54,363 bases of DNA from Arthrobacter sp. ZGTC131 (GTDB lineage Bacteria; Actinomycetota; Actinomycetes; Actinomycetales; Micrococcaceae): the NCBI RefSeq assembly GCF_002929275.1, contig NZ_PJIK01000020.1:1-54363 (forward strand), written 5' to 3'. Below are positions 1 to 8,269 of the stretch, piece after piece. The stretch's first letter is position 1. Each line of letters opens with the position of its first letter. Position numbers and translations under genes: made by a program. The notes under the pieces are model-generated. The model worked only from the letters and a program-made list of their open reading frames with translations, made no database searches and was not told the DNA's origin.

Positions 1-86
1 GTCACCCCGTCCTCGGTGGTGATCCGGAGGGTCACGAAGTTACGGGACGGGCTCGTCACGAACACTTCCGCAGCAATAATTTTCAC
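1..86 (-). CDS. manD: ManD-type mannonate/gluconate dehydratase, N-terminal fragment
   Basis: Only the first 28 codons are inside the window; the gene runs off the left edge. The start is a GTG at 86. The translation begins [20 protein letters not shown], the characteristic N-terminus of ManD-type enolase-superfamily dehydratases, which remove water from D-mannonate (some members from D-gluconate) to give 2-keto-3-deoxygluconate. It is the last visible gene of the minus-strand sugar-acid operon, 87 bp after the kinase gene that would phosphorylate its product. The catalytic part is not visible, so substrate preference cannot be judged. The family call rests on the N-terminal signature and the context. 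Confidence 0.75.
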   Translation of the reverse strand, partial: MKIIAAEVFVTSPSRNFVTLRITTEDGV

Positions 87-173
87 AACAGGTCCAAGCT
101 TTCTTTCGGTCGACAATGAACGTTTCCGGCCTCCCGGCCGGCACGGAAGCGTAGGGGCGCTCCCTGTGTGTGG

Positions 174-1190
174 CTAGCGCTGGGTGCTGCCGGCAACGTG
201 GTTGCCCAACAGCGCGAGTTCCCCGGTGTGCGGGAGTCCTTCCCAGTCACCGGCTGTGCTGACGGCGAAGGCTCCCGCGAGGGCGCCGCGCCGCAGCCGC
301 CCGGCGACGTCTTCGCCGTCGAGCAGCGCAGAGAGGTAGCCGGCGCTGAAGGCGTCACCGGCGCCGACGGTGTCGATACTGGTCACCGGCATGGCCGGCA
401 CGTCCCACCGTCCGTCGGCGGTGTAGGCGCCGGCGCCGGCGGCACCGCGCTTGACCACCACCTCCCGCACGCCCTGCGCCAGGAGTCGCTTCGCGAGAAG
501 GGACTCGTCGGCATCGGAAAGGCCCGCGGCCGGATCCGCGCCAGGTTCCCTACCGAAGTCCGCCCCTGAGTCAAGAGTCGGAGGCGCCACGAGGTCCAGT
601 TCGTCCTCCGAGGCAATGATGATCGTGGCGTGCAGGGCGATCGGGGCGAGGGCGGCGCGCGCCTCGTCCCGTGACCAGAGCTTGGCTCGGTAGTTGACGT
701 CCAGCGAAACCAGCATGCCTTCTCCGACCGCCCGCTCGGCGGCGTACTCCACTGCCCGCCGCGCCTCGAGGCTCAAGGCGGCGGTGATTCCGGTCAGGTG
801 GACCACCCTGGCGCCGCCCCGCAGCGCGGCGTCCACATCCGGAATGCTGAGCGTGGATCCGGCCGATCCCGAGCGGTAATAGTAAGCCCGGCTGACATCC
901 GCGGTCCGCTGCTCTAGGAACATCACCCCGGTACTGCGCGACGCATCTTCGCGGTGATGCAGTCCGATTCCTTCGGAACGCAGCTGGCGCACGATGAACT
1001 GCCCGTGCGGGTCAGCTCCCACCACGCCGGCCCACGACACTCCGTGGCCGAGGCGGGCCACACCCACTGCGACGTTGGATTCGGCCCCGGCCACGTGCAT
1101 CGACAGGCTGCCGCCGGCGGACAGCGGGCCGCCCGATCTCAGCGACACCATGGACTCTCCCAGGGTCAGGAGGTCGACGACGGCCGTCAC
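174..1190 (-). CDS. kdgK: PfkB-family 2-keto-3-deoxygluconate/galactonate kinase
   Basis: A 338-residue ribokinase-fold carbohydrate kinase. It carries the N-terminal substrate-binding GG-type segment (about 20-45) and the C-terminal PfkB signature DTVGAGDAFSAG, with the catalytic Asp near residue 279 in GAGD. It should phosphorylate 2-keto-3-deoxy sugar acids at C6 using ATP in the cytoplasm. The start is a GTG that overlaps the stop of the aldolase gene in GTGA, which implies translational coupling. Between two dehydratases and an aldolase, a KDG or KDGal kinase role is strongly favoured over ribokinase or fructokinase. Enteric DgoK belongs to a different kinase family, so this would be a non-orthologous replacement in a galactonate route. 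Confidence 0.88.
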   Translation of the reverse strand: MTAVVDLLTLGESMVSLRSGGPLSAGGSLSMHVAGAESNVAVGVARLGHGVSWAGVVGADPHGQFIVRQLRSEGIGLHHREDASRSTGVMFLEQRTADVSRAYYYRSGSAGSTLSIPDVDAALRGGARVVHLTGITAALSLEARRAVEYAAERAVGEGMLVSLDVNYRAKLWSRDEARAALAPIALHATIIIASEDELDLVAPPTLDSGADFGREPGADPAAGLSDADESLLAKRLLAQGVREVVVKRGAAGAGAYTADGRWDVPAMPVTSIDTVGAGDAFSAGYLSALLDGEDVAGRLRRGALAGAFAVSTAGDWEGLPHTGELALLGNHVAGSTQR

Positions 1191-1861
1191 CGGGAGCCTG
1201 CCTGAGCGGTCCGGCGGCCGAAACCGGCGGCCAGATCCACGAAACTGCGGGCACGCTCCCGCACCGGGGCCAGGTCCCCGCCCGAACCGGCGTCGCCGAA
1301 CAGCGGACCGCCCAGACCGACGGCGATTGCGCCGGCTTCCCAGTAGCCCGCCGCTTCGTCGAGCCCCACGCCGCCCACTGCGATGAACGGGATGTCGGGA
1401 AACGGATCACGGAGCGCCTTGAGGTAGCGCGGTCCGCCGATGGAGGCCGGGAAGAGCTTGACGGCCGTGGCCCCGCGGTTCATTGCCTCATAGGCCTCGG
1501 TGGGGGTCAGCGCCCCGGCCAGGAGGGGAATGCCCCGCCGGGCCGACTCATCAATGGACTCCGCCAGCGCCGGCGTCACCAGGAACTGGCCGCCGGCTTC
1601 GGCGACGCGCTCCACGTGCTGCACGGTGAGGACGGTCCCGGCCCCGACGAAACAGCCTGCGGGCGCCGCCGCACGCACCTCGCGGATTGCCGCCAGGGCG
1701 CCGGGCGTGGTCAGGGCAATTTCAACGAACCGGAAGCCCTCCTCCATGGCGGCGAGGGCCGCCATCGCGGCCGCCGCGCCGTCCGTGCCGCGCACGATCG
1801 CCACCAGCCGGGTGTCCCTAATGCCGGCGAGCAGCAGCTCGGGGGTCAGGTTGTTCTCCAT
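1187..1861 (-). CDS. 2-dehydro-3-deoxy-6-phosphogluconate/galactonate aldolase
   Basis: A 224-residue class I aldolase of the Eda/DgoA family. The Schiff-base lysine is about K135 in AVKLFPAS, the acid/base glutamate about E47 in FVEIALTTPG, and the FVGAGTVL phosphate-binding turn is present. It cleaves KDPG or KDPGal to pyruvate and glyceraldehyde 3-phosphate. The chosen ATG at 1861 follows a GAAGGAG ribosome binding site; the reading frame is open further upstream but that extension lies inside the dehydratase gene. The 3' end overlaps the kinase start by 4 bp. The sequence alone does not separate eda from dgoA function; the adjacent DgoD favours KDPGal, and such enzymes are often promiscuous. 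Confidence 0.9.
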   Translation of the reverse strand: MENNLTPELLLAGIRDTRLVAIVRGTDGAAAAMAALAAMEEGFRFVEIALTTPGALAAIREVRAAAPAGCFVGAGTVLTVQHVERVAEAGGQFLVTPALAESIDESARRGIPLLAGALTPTEAYEAMNRGATAVKLFPASIGGPRYLKALRDPFPDIPFIAVGGVGLDEAAGYWEAGAIAVGLGGPLFGDAGSGGDLAPVRERARSFVDLAAGFGRRTAQAGSR

Positions 1862-1914
1862 GTCAGGCTTCTCCTTCGTCGGGGCGATCAGGTCGGTGCT
1901 CACCACTCCGGTGC

Positions 1915-3063
1915 TCACCACTCGGCGAACGAGCCGTCGGGGTGCCGCCACACGGGTCCGCGCCACGCGTGTCCCTGCTTGTCCGCGGCACGGACCACCG
2001 CTTCGTCGATCTCGATGCCCAGGCCGGGCCCGGTCAGCCGCTCGATGTGCCCGTCCACGAACTTCAGGGGTGACTTGTCCACGACGTAGTCGAGCACTTC
2101 CGCGCCCCGGTTGTAGTGGATGCCGATGCTCTGTTCCTGGATGAGGAAGTTGGGCGTCGCGAAGCCAACCTGAAGGCAGGCGGCCAAAGCCAGCGGGCCG
2201 AGCGGACAATGCGGCGCCAGCTGGACCTCGTAGATCTCGGCCAGGGAGGCAATCTTGCGGACCTCGGTGATGCCGCCGGCGTGCGAGAGGTCAGGCTGTG
2301 CCACCGCGATTCCGGCCTGCAGCGCGGGCAGGAACTCCTGCCGGCTGTAAAGCCGCTCCCCGGTGGACACCGGCGTGGTGGTGGATGCGGTGAATTCGCG
2401 CAGCAGGTGCGTGTTTTCCGGAACCACGGGTTCCTCGAGGAAGAACGGCCGGTACGGTTCCAGGAGCGGCGCCACACGGCGTGCGTTGGCGAGGCTGAAG
2501 CGGCCGTGGAAGTCGACAGCCACGTCCCGGTGGTCCCCCAGGACTTCGCGGGCGGCGGCCACCCGGCGGACCACGCCGTCGAGCTCTGCCACCGAAGCCA
2601 CCGGGCTCATCCGGCCGCTGGCGTTCATCTTCACCGCAGTGAGTCCGACTTCCAGCTGCGCGCTGATCTGGTCGGCCACCTCGTTGGGTTCGTCGCCGCC
2701 CACCCAGCCGTACATCCGGATCCGGTCGCGGACCGGGCCGCCGAGCAGCTGGTGGACCGGGGTGTTGAAGTGCTTTCCGGCGATGTCCCACAGCGCCTGG
2801 TCCAGCCCGGACACGGCGCTGGCCAGGATGGGGCCGCCGCGGTAAAAGGAGCCCTTGGTCATGACCTGCCAGTGGTCCTCGATCCGCAGGGCGTCCTGGC
2901 CGATCAGCAGCTCGGAGAGCTGGTCGACGGCGGTGCGCACGGTTTCACTGCGGCCTTCGCACGTCGCCTCGCCCCAGCCGACGATCCCGCTCTCGGTTTC
3001 GATCCGGACGAAGAGCCACCGCGGCGCGACGAGGAAGGTTTCAATCCTGCTGATGAGTGTCAT
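1915..3063 (-). CDS. dgoD: D-galactonate dehydratase (enolase superfamily)
   Basis: A 382-residue protein that I recognise as collinear with E. coli DgoD from the N-terminus (PRWLFVRIETESGIVGWGEA) to the C-terminal WRHPDGSFAEW. Mandelate-racemase-type catalytic residues are visible: D184 and H186 in VDFHGR, metal ligands E210 (FLEEP) and E236 (TGERL), the DLSHAGGITE strand, and H285 in APHCPLGP. The reaction is D-galactonate to 2-keto-3-deoxy-D-galactonate plus water. The gene starts 4 bp after the second permease gene and is followed after 53 bp by the aldolase gene, so it belongs to the same transcript. The product would feed the neighbouring kinase and aldolase. Confidence 0.9.
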   Translation of the reverse strand: MTLISRIETFLVAPRWLFVRIETESGIVGWGEATCEGRSETVRTAVDQLSELLIGQDALRIEDHWQVMTKGSFYRGGPILASAVSGLDQALWDIAGKHFNTPVHQLLGGPVRDRIRMYGWVGGDEPNEVADQISAQLEVGLTAVKMNASGRMSPVASVAELDGVVRRVAAAREVLGDHRDVAVDFHGRFSLANARRVAPLLEPYRPFFLEEPVVPENTHLLREFTASTTTPVSTGERLYSRQEFLPALQAGIAVAQPDLSHAGGITEVRKIASLAEIYEVQLAPHCPLGPLALAACLQVGFATPNFLIQEQSIGIHYNRGAEVLDYVVDKSPLKFVDGHIERLTGPGLGIEIDEAVVRAADKQGHAWRGPVWRHPDGSFAEW

Positions 3064-3067
3064 GTAC

Positions 3068-3949
3068 CTAGCCCTTCGTGGCGCCGGCGGTCATGCCGGA
3101 CACGATGTATTTCTGTGTGAAGAGCGCGATGATCATGATCGGAATGGTCACCACGGTGGCGGCCGCCATCAGTCCGCCCCAGTCGATGCTGGCGTAGGAG
3201 ACGAAATCGAAGATCGCGACCGGGAGGGTCTTCGTCTTCGAACCGGACAGGACCAGGGCGAACATGAAGTTGTTCCACGAGAAGATGAAGGACAGGATCC
3301 CGGCGGTGGCCATGCCGGCAACGGACAGCGGCAGGGTGATGCGGCGGAACGCGCCGATTGGCGTAAGCCCGTCCACCTGGGCCGATTCCTCGAGTTCCAT
3401 CGGCAGGGAATCAAAGTAGCTCATCATGATGTACACGATCAGCGGCAGGGCGACGAACATGTGGCTGAGGATCAGCACCTCAAATCCGCCCACCATCTTC
3501 AGGTTGGAGAAGACGTAGTACCAGGGCACCAGCAGGGAGACGCCCGGGATGACGCGGGCCATCAGGACCACCAGTGCCGAGCGGTGCATGGTGAACCGGC
3601 TCATGGCGTAGGCGGCGGGGACGCCCAGGACCAGCGACAGGGCCGTGGACACGAAGGCCACCCAGAAGCTGTTGAAGATGAAGACGAAGTAGTTGTTGCG
3701 CTGCAGCACGTTGGCGTAGTTCTCGCCGGTGGGCGTGAACAGGAAGGACTTGCCGGCGTCGTAGATGTCCACATTGGTCTTGAAGGAGGCCATCAGCATC
3801 CAGAACAGCGGCGCGACGAGGAACAGCACCACAGCGATCAGGGCCACCACGCGGAACGTCTTGTAGGCCCGGCTGCGGAGCGGCTTCCTGCGGCGTGCCA
3901 CGTGCGGGCGTTGCCGCACCGGTGCCTGGGGTTCAGTCAGGAGGGTCAT
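3068..3949 (-). CDS. Carbohydrate ABC transporter permease (MalG/UgpE type)
   Basis: A 293-residue inner-membrane protein of the CUT1 sugar importer class. It has a basic N-terminus, then about six hydrophobic segments beginning VVALIAVVLFLVAPLFWMLM. The cytoplasmic coupling EAA loop reads ELEESAQVDGLTPIGAFRRI. The ATG at 3949 overlaps the stop of the partner permease (ATGA), which decides the start, although the frame is open far upstream. Together with the 3946-4884 product it forms the heterodimeric channel fed by the binding protein at 4974. No ATP-binding subunit is nearby; actinobacterial CUT1 systems often share one MsiK-type ATPase encoded elsewhere. Confidence 0.9.
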   Translation of the reverse strand: MTLLTEPQAPVRQRPHVARRRKPLRSRAYKTFRVVALIAVVLFLVAPLFWMLMASFKTNVDIYDAGKSFLFTPTGENYANVLQRNNYFVFIFNSFWVAFVSTALSLVLGVPAAYAMSRFTMHRSALVVLMARVIPGVSLLVPWYYVFSNLKMVGGFEVLILSHMFVALPLIVYIMMSYFDSLPMELEESAQVDGLTPIGAFRRITLPLSVAGMATAGILSFIFSWNNFMFALVLSGSKTKTLPVAIFDFVSYASIDWGGLMAAATVVTIPIMIIALFTQKYIVSGMTAGATKG

Positions 3950-4884
3950 TTGCTTACCGCTTTCTTGCGCATGGTCAGCAGCCACATGGAGCCAATGATG
4001 ATCATGAAGAACAGGATCAACACGGCCGAGGACAGCCCGTACTGGTTGTAATCGAAGCTCAGTCCGTAGGCGTAGACGTTCAGGGTCTCCACTTCGTGGA
4101 AGGAGCCGCCGCCCTTGCCTTTGGTGGCGTAGAGGATGTCGAAGGTCTTCAGGGCGTCGATGCCGCGAAGCAGGATGGCCACGATGACCGTGGGCATCAT
4201 GAGCGGCAGGGTGACGTAGAAGAAGCGCTGGAACGCGTTGGCGCCATCCATCCGGGCGGCCTCGTCCGGCTCGTCGGAGAGGGCGGTCAGGCCGGCCAGG
4301 AGGATGAGGACCACCATGGGGGTCCACTGCCAGACGTCCATGAAGATAGTGGTGGGCAGGGCGGAATCCTGCCCGGAGAGCCACGGCTGCGGCGGAATGC
4401 CCACGAGGCCCAGCAGCTGGTTGGCGAAGCCGATGTTCGGATCGAAGATCAGGCGCCACATCATGCCGACTGCCACGGGGGTGGCCACGAGCGGCAGCAG
4501 GATGGCAACCCGGACCCACTTTTCGCCGCGGAACGGACGCCACAGCAGCAGGGCGATGCCCATGCCGAGAATGATTTCGCAGGCGAGCGCCACGAGGGTG
4601 AAGGACATTGTGCGGCCCACGGCCGGCCAGAAGCGCTCGGTGTCGGTGAGGACCGTGAGGTAGTTCTCGAGGCCCACGAAGTCCGACGCCGCGCGCACCG
4701 ACCCCTGGGAGTCGGTCAGGCTCAGGTACAGGGTCCAGGCAAGCGGAAAGATGATGAGGACGCCCACGAAGATCATGGCGGGCGCTGCGAACAGCCATTT
4801 CCGGTGGCGATTGGCCCAGGCGGAGAAATTCTCCTGGGCGTTAGCCGATCGTCCGGAAGTCCGGGCAGGGGTCAGTACAGACAT
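3946..4884 (-). CDS. Carbohydrate ABC transporter permease (MalF/UgpA type)
   Basis: A 312-residue CUT1-class permease. A hydrophilic N-terminus of about 30 residues precedes a first membrane span (WLFAAPAMIFVGVLIIFPLAW), followed by further spans. The EAA coupling loop DEAARMDGANAFQRFFYVTL lies in the second half. It is the first permease after the binding-protein gene and is separated from it by a strong hairpin at 4922-4962, so its expression may be lower than that of the binding protein. The two permease genes overlap by 4 bp. The substrate is inferred to be an aldonic acid or a related sugar acid from the downstream dehydratases; the permease sequence itself does not show it. Confidence 0.9.
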   Translation of the reverse strand: MSVLTPARTSGRSANAQENFSAWANRHRKWLFAAPAMIFVGVLIIFPLAWTLYLSLTDSQGSVRAASDFVGLENYLTVLTDTERFWPAVGRTMSFTLVALACEIILGMGIALLLWRPFRGEKWVRVAILLPLVATPVAVGMMWRLIFDPNIGFANQLLGLVGIPPQPWLSGQDSALPTTIFMDVWQWTPMVVLILLAGLTALSDEPDEAARMDGANAFQRFFYVTLPLMMPTVIVAILLRGIDALKTFDILYATKGKGGGSFHEVETLNVYAYGLSFDYNQYGLSSAVLILFFMIIIGSMWLLTMRKKAVSK

Positions 4885-4921
4885 GGTTCACCTAAGAAGT
4901 TGGGGGTGAAATCTTCAGCGG

Positions 4922-4962
4922 ACGACGGCGGGACAACAGCCTGGCGGTTGTCCCGCCGTCGT
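4922..4962 (-). terminator. Intercistronic hairpin between binding-protein and permease genes
   Basis: A 16-bp perfect stem (ACGACGGCGGGACAAC at 4922-4937 pairing with 4947-4962) with a 9-nt loop. It lies between the stop of the solute-binding protein and the permease start, inside one operon. There is no strong T-run, so it may be a partial terminator or an mRNA-stabilising 3' end that gives excess binding protein. The core belongs to the ACGACGGCGGGA hairpin family found at several other places in the window. Confidence 0.75.
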
Positions 4963-4973
4963 GCTTTGGTTAC

Positions 4974-6254
4974 TTACTTTTCGTCGTCCAGGAACTTCTG
5001 GAACGCGGCGTTGGCCGTGTCAGCTGCTGCTGCCGCGTCGGCGCCGGTGATGGAGGCGACGATCGGGCCGCCGACGATCTCGCGGGCCTTGCCCACGGTG
5101 AGGACCTGCGGGCGGTCGTGGCCCACTCCGTTTTCAGCGCTCACCGCGATGGCGGCGGCAAGATCCTTCGGGTAGGTGGAGGTTCCGGCAGGATCGGACC
5201 AGACCGAGGCGCGCGGCCCGGGGACGCCGGCCTTCTGTGCCTCCAGGGTGCGCTCCTTGCTGGTAGCCCACTTGATGAACTTCCACGCGTTGTCCTGGTT
5301 GGCCGAGGCTTCGTTGACCGCGAGGCCCCAGGAGGGGATGTTGTACGGCTTGGAACCGGCGGGGCCGGCCGGCAGCGGCGCGAAGCCCACGGTGTCAGCC
5401 ACCTTGGACTTGGCCGGATCCGTGGCGTTCTTGTAGAGGGAATCGGCCTCGGTGTAGAAAGCGGCCTTGCCCTGGGTGAAGATTGCCATGGCCTCGGGCC
5501 AGCTCATGTCCGTGCTGACGTTCTTGGGGCCGTAGTTCTTGATGAGGCCGCCGTAGAAGGCGTAGGCCTTCTTGGCTTCGTCGCTGCCGACGGCGGACTT
5601 GCCGCTTTCGTCGGTGAAGTCGCCGCCGAAGCTGTACAGGAAACTGGAGAACTGGGTGACGGCCGCTGACTTGCCGGTGCGAGCAACGAACCCTGCGGTG
5701 TCAGCAGAGGACAGCTTCTTGGCAGCGGCCTCGAGCTCCTCCATGGTCTTGGGAACTTCGATGCCCGCGGCCTTCAGCAGGTCCTTGCGGTAGTAGAGCA
5801 CTTCGCGTTCGGTGATGATGGGGACGCCCGTCACCTTGTCCTCGTACGAGGTGGCCTTGACGGGACCGTCCTGGTAGTCCTTCCAGTTCCAGTCGGCGTC
5901 TTCCGCTACTTTGCTGGTCAGGTCGGCGAGGTAGCCGTTGCGGGCAAACGCCTTGCCCTCCTGGAGCGGGCGGTACATCATGACGTCGATTTCGTCGCTG
6001 CCCGCGTTGAGCTTGACGTTGTACTGGTCGGAGAGCTGGTCTTCGCCCAGCTGCGTGAGCTCCACCTTCAGCCCGGTGGACTTTTCGAACTCCGGAATCG
6101 CTGCCTTGATGCCCTCGGTCCAGACGTGGTTGGCAAGCGTGACCCGGACGGTTTCCGAACCCTTGGACTCGCTGCTCCCCCCTCCGCAGGCGGTCAGACC
6201 CAGCGAGAGGGCCGCGGCGACGGCCGCATACTTCACTACTGAACGTCGCTTCAT
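4974..6254 (-). CDS. Extracellular sugar-acid-binding lipoprotein of an ABC transporter
   Basis: A 426-residue family-1 extracellular solute-binding protein. The N-terminus MKRRSVVKYAAVAAALSLGLTAC is a lipoprotein signal with lipobox LTAC; the mature protein would be anchored to the outer face of the membrane by that cysteine. A Gly/Ser linker follows, then the typical strand VRVTLANHVWTEGI and a C-terminal lobe containing NQDNAWKFIKWATS. The ATG at 6254 has an AGGAGT ribosome binding site seven bases upstream, which favours it over upstream in-frame starts. It is the first gene of the sugar-acid operon and diverges from the FadR-type regulator at 6388. Confidence 0.9.
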   Translation of the reverse strand: MKRRSVVKYAAVAAALSLGLTACGGGSSESKGSETVRVTLANHVWTEGIKAAIPEFEKSTGLKVELTQLGEDQLSDQYNVKLNAGSDEIDVMMYRPLQEGKAFARNGYLADLTSKVAEDADWNWKDYQDGPVKATSYEDKVTGVPIITEREVLYYRKDLLKAAGIEVPKTMEELEAAAKKLSSADTAGFVARTGKSAAVTQFSSFLYSFGGDFTDESGKSAVGSDEAKKAYAFYGGLIKNYGPKNVSTDMSWPEAMAIFTQGKAAFYTEADSLYKNATDPAKSKVADTVGFAPLPAGPAGSKPYNIPSWGLAVNEASANQDNAWKFIKWATSKERTLEAQKAGVPGPRASVWSDPAGTSTYPKDLAAAIAVSAENGVGHDRPQVLTVGKAREIVGGPIVASITGADAAAAADTANAAFQKFLDDEK

Positions 6255-6387
6255 TACGACTCCTAAAATCATGGCCGGATTGTCCCCGGCCGCCCGCAAA
6301 CGCATCTTTGCATCTGCTCCGGAAGCGATCATAGGTAAATAAAGCAGACTTAAACAACCCCTTGCGCCCCACCCGTATGATTTATTT
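6255..6387. promoter_or_regulatory. Divergent promoter region of the sugar-acid operon
   Basis: This 133-bp gap drives the operon leftwards and the regulator rightwards. On the plus strand a -10-like TATGAT (6376-6381) ends six bases before the regulator ATG, so that transcript is probably leaderless. An A/T-rich inverted pair, TAAATAAA at 6336-6343 and TTTATTTA at 6381-6388, stands out from the GC-rich background and could be part of an operator. No clear -35 box was seen. The operator assignment is tentative. Confidence 0.4.
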
Positions 6388-7137
6388 ATGAAATCTCCAA
6401 AGGCGGAGCACACTGCGAACCTGCACGCATCACTTCTGCATCGGCTCGGTCTTGCAATAGCGGACGGCACGCTGGCGCCGAACAGCATCCTCAGGCTCGA
6501 CGAACTGGAAACCCAGCACAGCGTTTCCCGGTCCGTGGTGCGGGAAGCCGCGCGCGTGCTCTGCTCGATGGGGATGCTCGAGTCGCGGCGGCGCCTCGGA
6601 ACGGTGGTCCAGGAAGAGGACTGCTGGAATCTCTACGATCCGCAGGTCATCCGCTGGCGCCTGGCGTCCTCCCGGCGGCTGGACCAGCTGCGGGCGCTGA
6701 ACGAGCTGCGCGGCGCAATCGAACCGCAGGCTGCCCGGCTGGCCGCCAACCGGATTTCACTGGACGCCGGGAGCGATCTGGTCTCCCAGGCTGCGCGGCT
6801 CTGGGCTGCGGGCCAAGGAGGAAATCACGAGCAGTTCCTCCTCCTAGACATCGATTTCCACGCCGCCGTGCTCAAGGCCTCCGGCAACCCGATGTTCTCG
6901 CAGCTGCACAACCTGGTCACGGAAGTCCTCACCGGCCGCACCGAACATGGCCTGATGCCGCACCTGCCGCACCACGAAGCACTCCAGCTGCACGTGGACG
7001 TGGCCAGCGCCATCCAGCGGGGCGAAGCCGAGGCGGCCCACGCCGCGATGAGCCGGATCGTGGAGCAGTCCACGGAGGAAATGGGCGACATCTGGTCTAG
7101 GACCTACGAGGACACTTCCGCGCGAACGGACATTTAG
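6388..7137 (+). CDS. FadR/GntR-family regulator of the sugar-acid operon (DgoR-like)
   Basis: A 249-residue GntR regulator. The winged helix-turn-helix spans about residues 15-80 (LDELETQHSVSRSVVREAAR is the recognition region), followed by an all-helical FCD effector domain with metal-binding His candidates (DIDFHAAV, HLPHHEALQLH). It diverges from the solute-binding protein gene, the usual arrangement for a local repressor relieved by a sugar acid or a keto-deoxy intermediate. The likely targets are the genes from 6254 down to manD; the effector is inferred. The end of the gene lies inside a long stem shared with the convergent aldo/keto reductase gene. Confidence 0.85.
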   Translation: MKSPKAEHTANLHASLLHRLGLAIADGTLAPNSILRLDELETQHSVSRSVVREAARVLCSMGMLESRRRLGTVVQEEDCWNLYDPQVIRWRLASSRRLDQLRALNELRGAIEPQAARLAANRISLDAGSDLVSQAARLWAAGQGGNHEQFLLLDIDFHAAVLKASGNPMFSQLHNLVTEVLTGRTEHGLMPHLPHHEALQLHVDVASAIQRGEAEAAHAAMSRIVEQSTEEMGDIWSRTYEDTSARTDI

Positions 7138-7193
7138 GGCCCCCGCCCGGCGCCCGCGGGGGCGGCAGGAAAGGCCCCAAGTGTCCGTTCGCG
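7121..7193. terminator. Bidirectional terminator between convergent genes
   Basis: A 12-bp perfect inverted repeat, CGCGAACGGACA at 7121-7132 and its complement at 7182-7193, extended inward by a GGGCC/GGCCC pairing and an inner GC-rich stem. It overlaps the last codons and stop of the regulator and ends 13 bp before the stop of the convergent aldo/keto reductase gene. It can fold for transcripts from either side. Confidence 0.7.
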
Positions 7194-7206
7194 CCGGGTG
7201 GGTGGC

Positions 7207-8238
7207 CTAGCGGCCGCCGGCGATCTTCCTGTTGCGCTGCTCCTGCGCCATCGGACCGTAGGGATAAACGCCGACGCGCGGCTGGCTCGCTTCGGTGAGC
7301 CGTTGCGTTTCTTCCGTGGTCAGTTCGAGGTCGGCCGCGGCCAGGTTGTCCGCAAGCTGCTCCCTGGTCCGCGCACCCAGGATGACCGACGTGACGGCCG
7401 GCCGGTCGGCGAGCCACGCCAGCGCAACCTGCGAGGCTGACACGCCGTGGTCCCCGGCGATCTTCTCGACGGCGCCGATCACCTGCCAGGTGCGGTCGTC
7501 GTCGTTCCTGGCCTGCCAGGCCTCCATGCCGCGCGTCGGGTTTTCACCCAGCCGGGTGGCTCCCGCCGGCGGCTCATCCCGCTTGTACTTCCCCGACAGC
7601 CAGCCGCCGCCCAGGGGCGACCACGGCAACAGCCCGATGCCCGCATCCAGCGACGCCGGCACGATCTCCGGCTCGATTTCGCGCACCAGCAGGCTGTACT
7701 GCGGCTGAAGCGTCACCGGCGGGGTCCAACCGTGCGCCTTCGCGAGGTGGACGGCCTTGGTCAGCTGCCAGCCCAGGAAGTTCGAGAAACCGTAGTAGGC
7801 GATCTTTCCGCTGCTGACGGCGTCGTTGAGGAAGCGCAGGGTCTCCTCGAGCGGGGTGACGGGGTCCCAGGAGTGCATTTGGTAGAGGTCAACCTGCTCC
7901 ACGCCGAGCCGCCGCAGCGAATCGTCCAGGGACTTGGTGAGGTGGCGGCGGGAGGTGCCGAGATCGTTGGGACCCTTCCCCATCGGGAAGCGGCCCTTGG
8001 TGGCCAGGACCACCTGGTCCTTCGCTTCCGGCCGCTTGGCGAGCCAGCGGCCGATGATTTCCTCCGAGACGCCAGCGCTGTAAACGTCGGCCGTATCGAT
8101 GAGGTTGCCGCCGGCCGCCACGTAATCATCCAGGATGGCGTGCGAAGTTTCCTCCGTGGCCTCGGCGCCGAAAGTCATGGTGCCCAGCGCGTAGTTGGAC
8201 ACGACGGCGCCGCTGTTGCCCAGGGTGCGGTACTGCAT
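7207..8238 (-). CDS. Aldo/keto reductase
   Basis: A 343-residue TIM-barrel NADPH-dependent oxidoreductase. The catalytic tetrad of the aldo/keto reductase superfamily is visible: D48 and Y53 in NLIDTADVYSAG, K81 in LATKGRF and H122 in YQMHSWD. The C-terminal cofactor segment SVILGARTREQLADNLAA is typical of the YajO/Tas-like bacterial subfamily. It probably reduces a sugar-derived or xenobiotic carbonyl in the cytoplasm. The gene is followed at its 5' side, after about 60 bp containing a tandem repeat, by a co-oriented epimerase/dehydratase, so the two may be one unit. The actual substrate is unknown. Confidence 0.9.
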   Translation of the reverse strand: MQYRTLGNSGAVVSNYALGTMTFGAEATEETSHAILDDYVAAGGNLIDTADVYSAGVSEEIIGRWLAKRPEAKDQVVLATKGRFPMGKGPNDLGTSRRHLTKSLDDSLRRLGVEQVDLYQMHSWDPVTPLEETLRFLNDAVSSGKIAYYGFSNFLGWQLTKAVHLAKAHGWTPPVTLQPQYSLLVREIEPEIVPASLDAGIGLLPWSPLGGGWLSGKYKRDEPPAGATRLGENPTRGMEAWQARNDDDRTWQVIGAVEKIAGDHGVSASQVALAWLADRPAVTSVILGARTREQLADNLAAADLELTTEETQRLTEASQPRVGVYPYGPMAQEQRNRKIAGGR

Positions 8239-8269
8239 GGTTCTCCTCTGTCAGTGGGGTCGGTTCGTC

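Noticed and set aside
2116-3120. Plus-strand frame opposite dgoD
   Set aside because: Antisense to a gene with complete catalytic residues; no start signal or domain.
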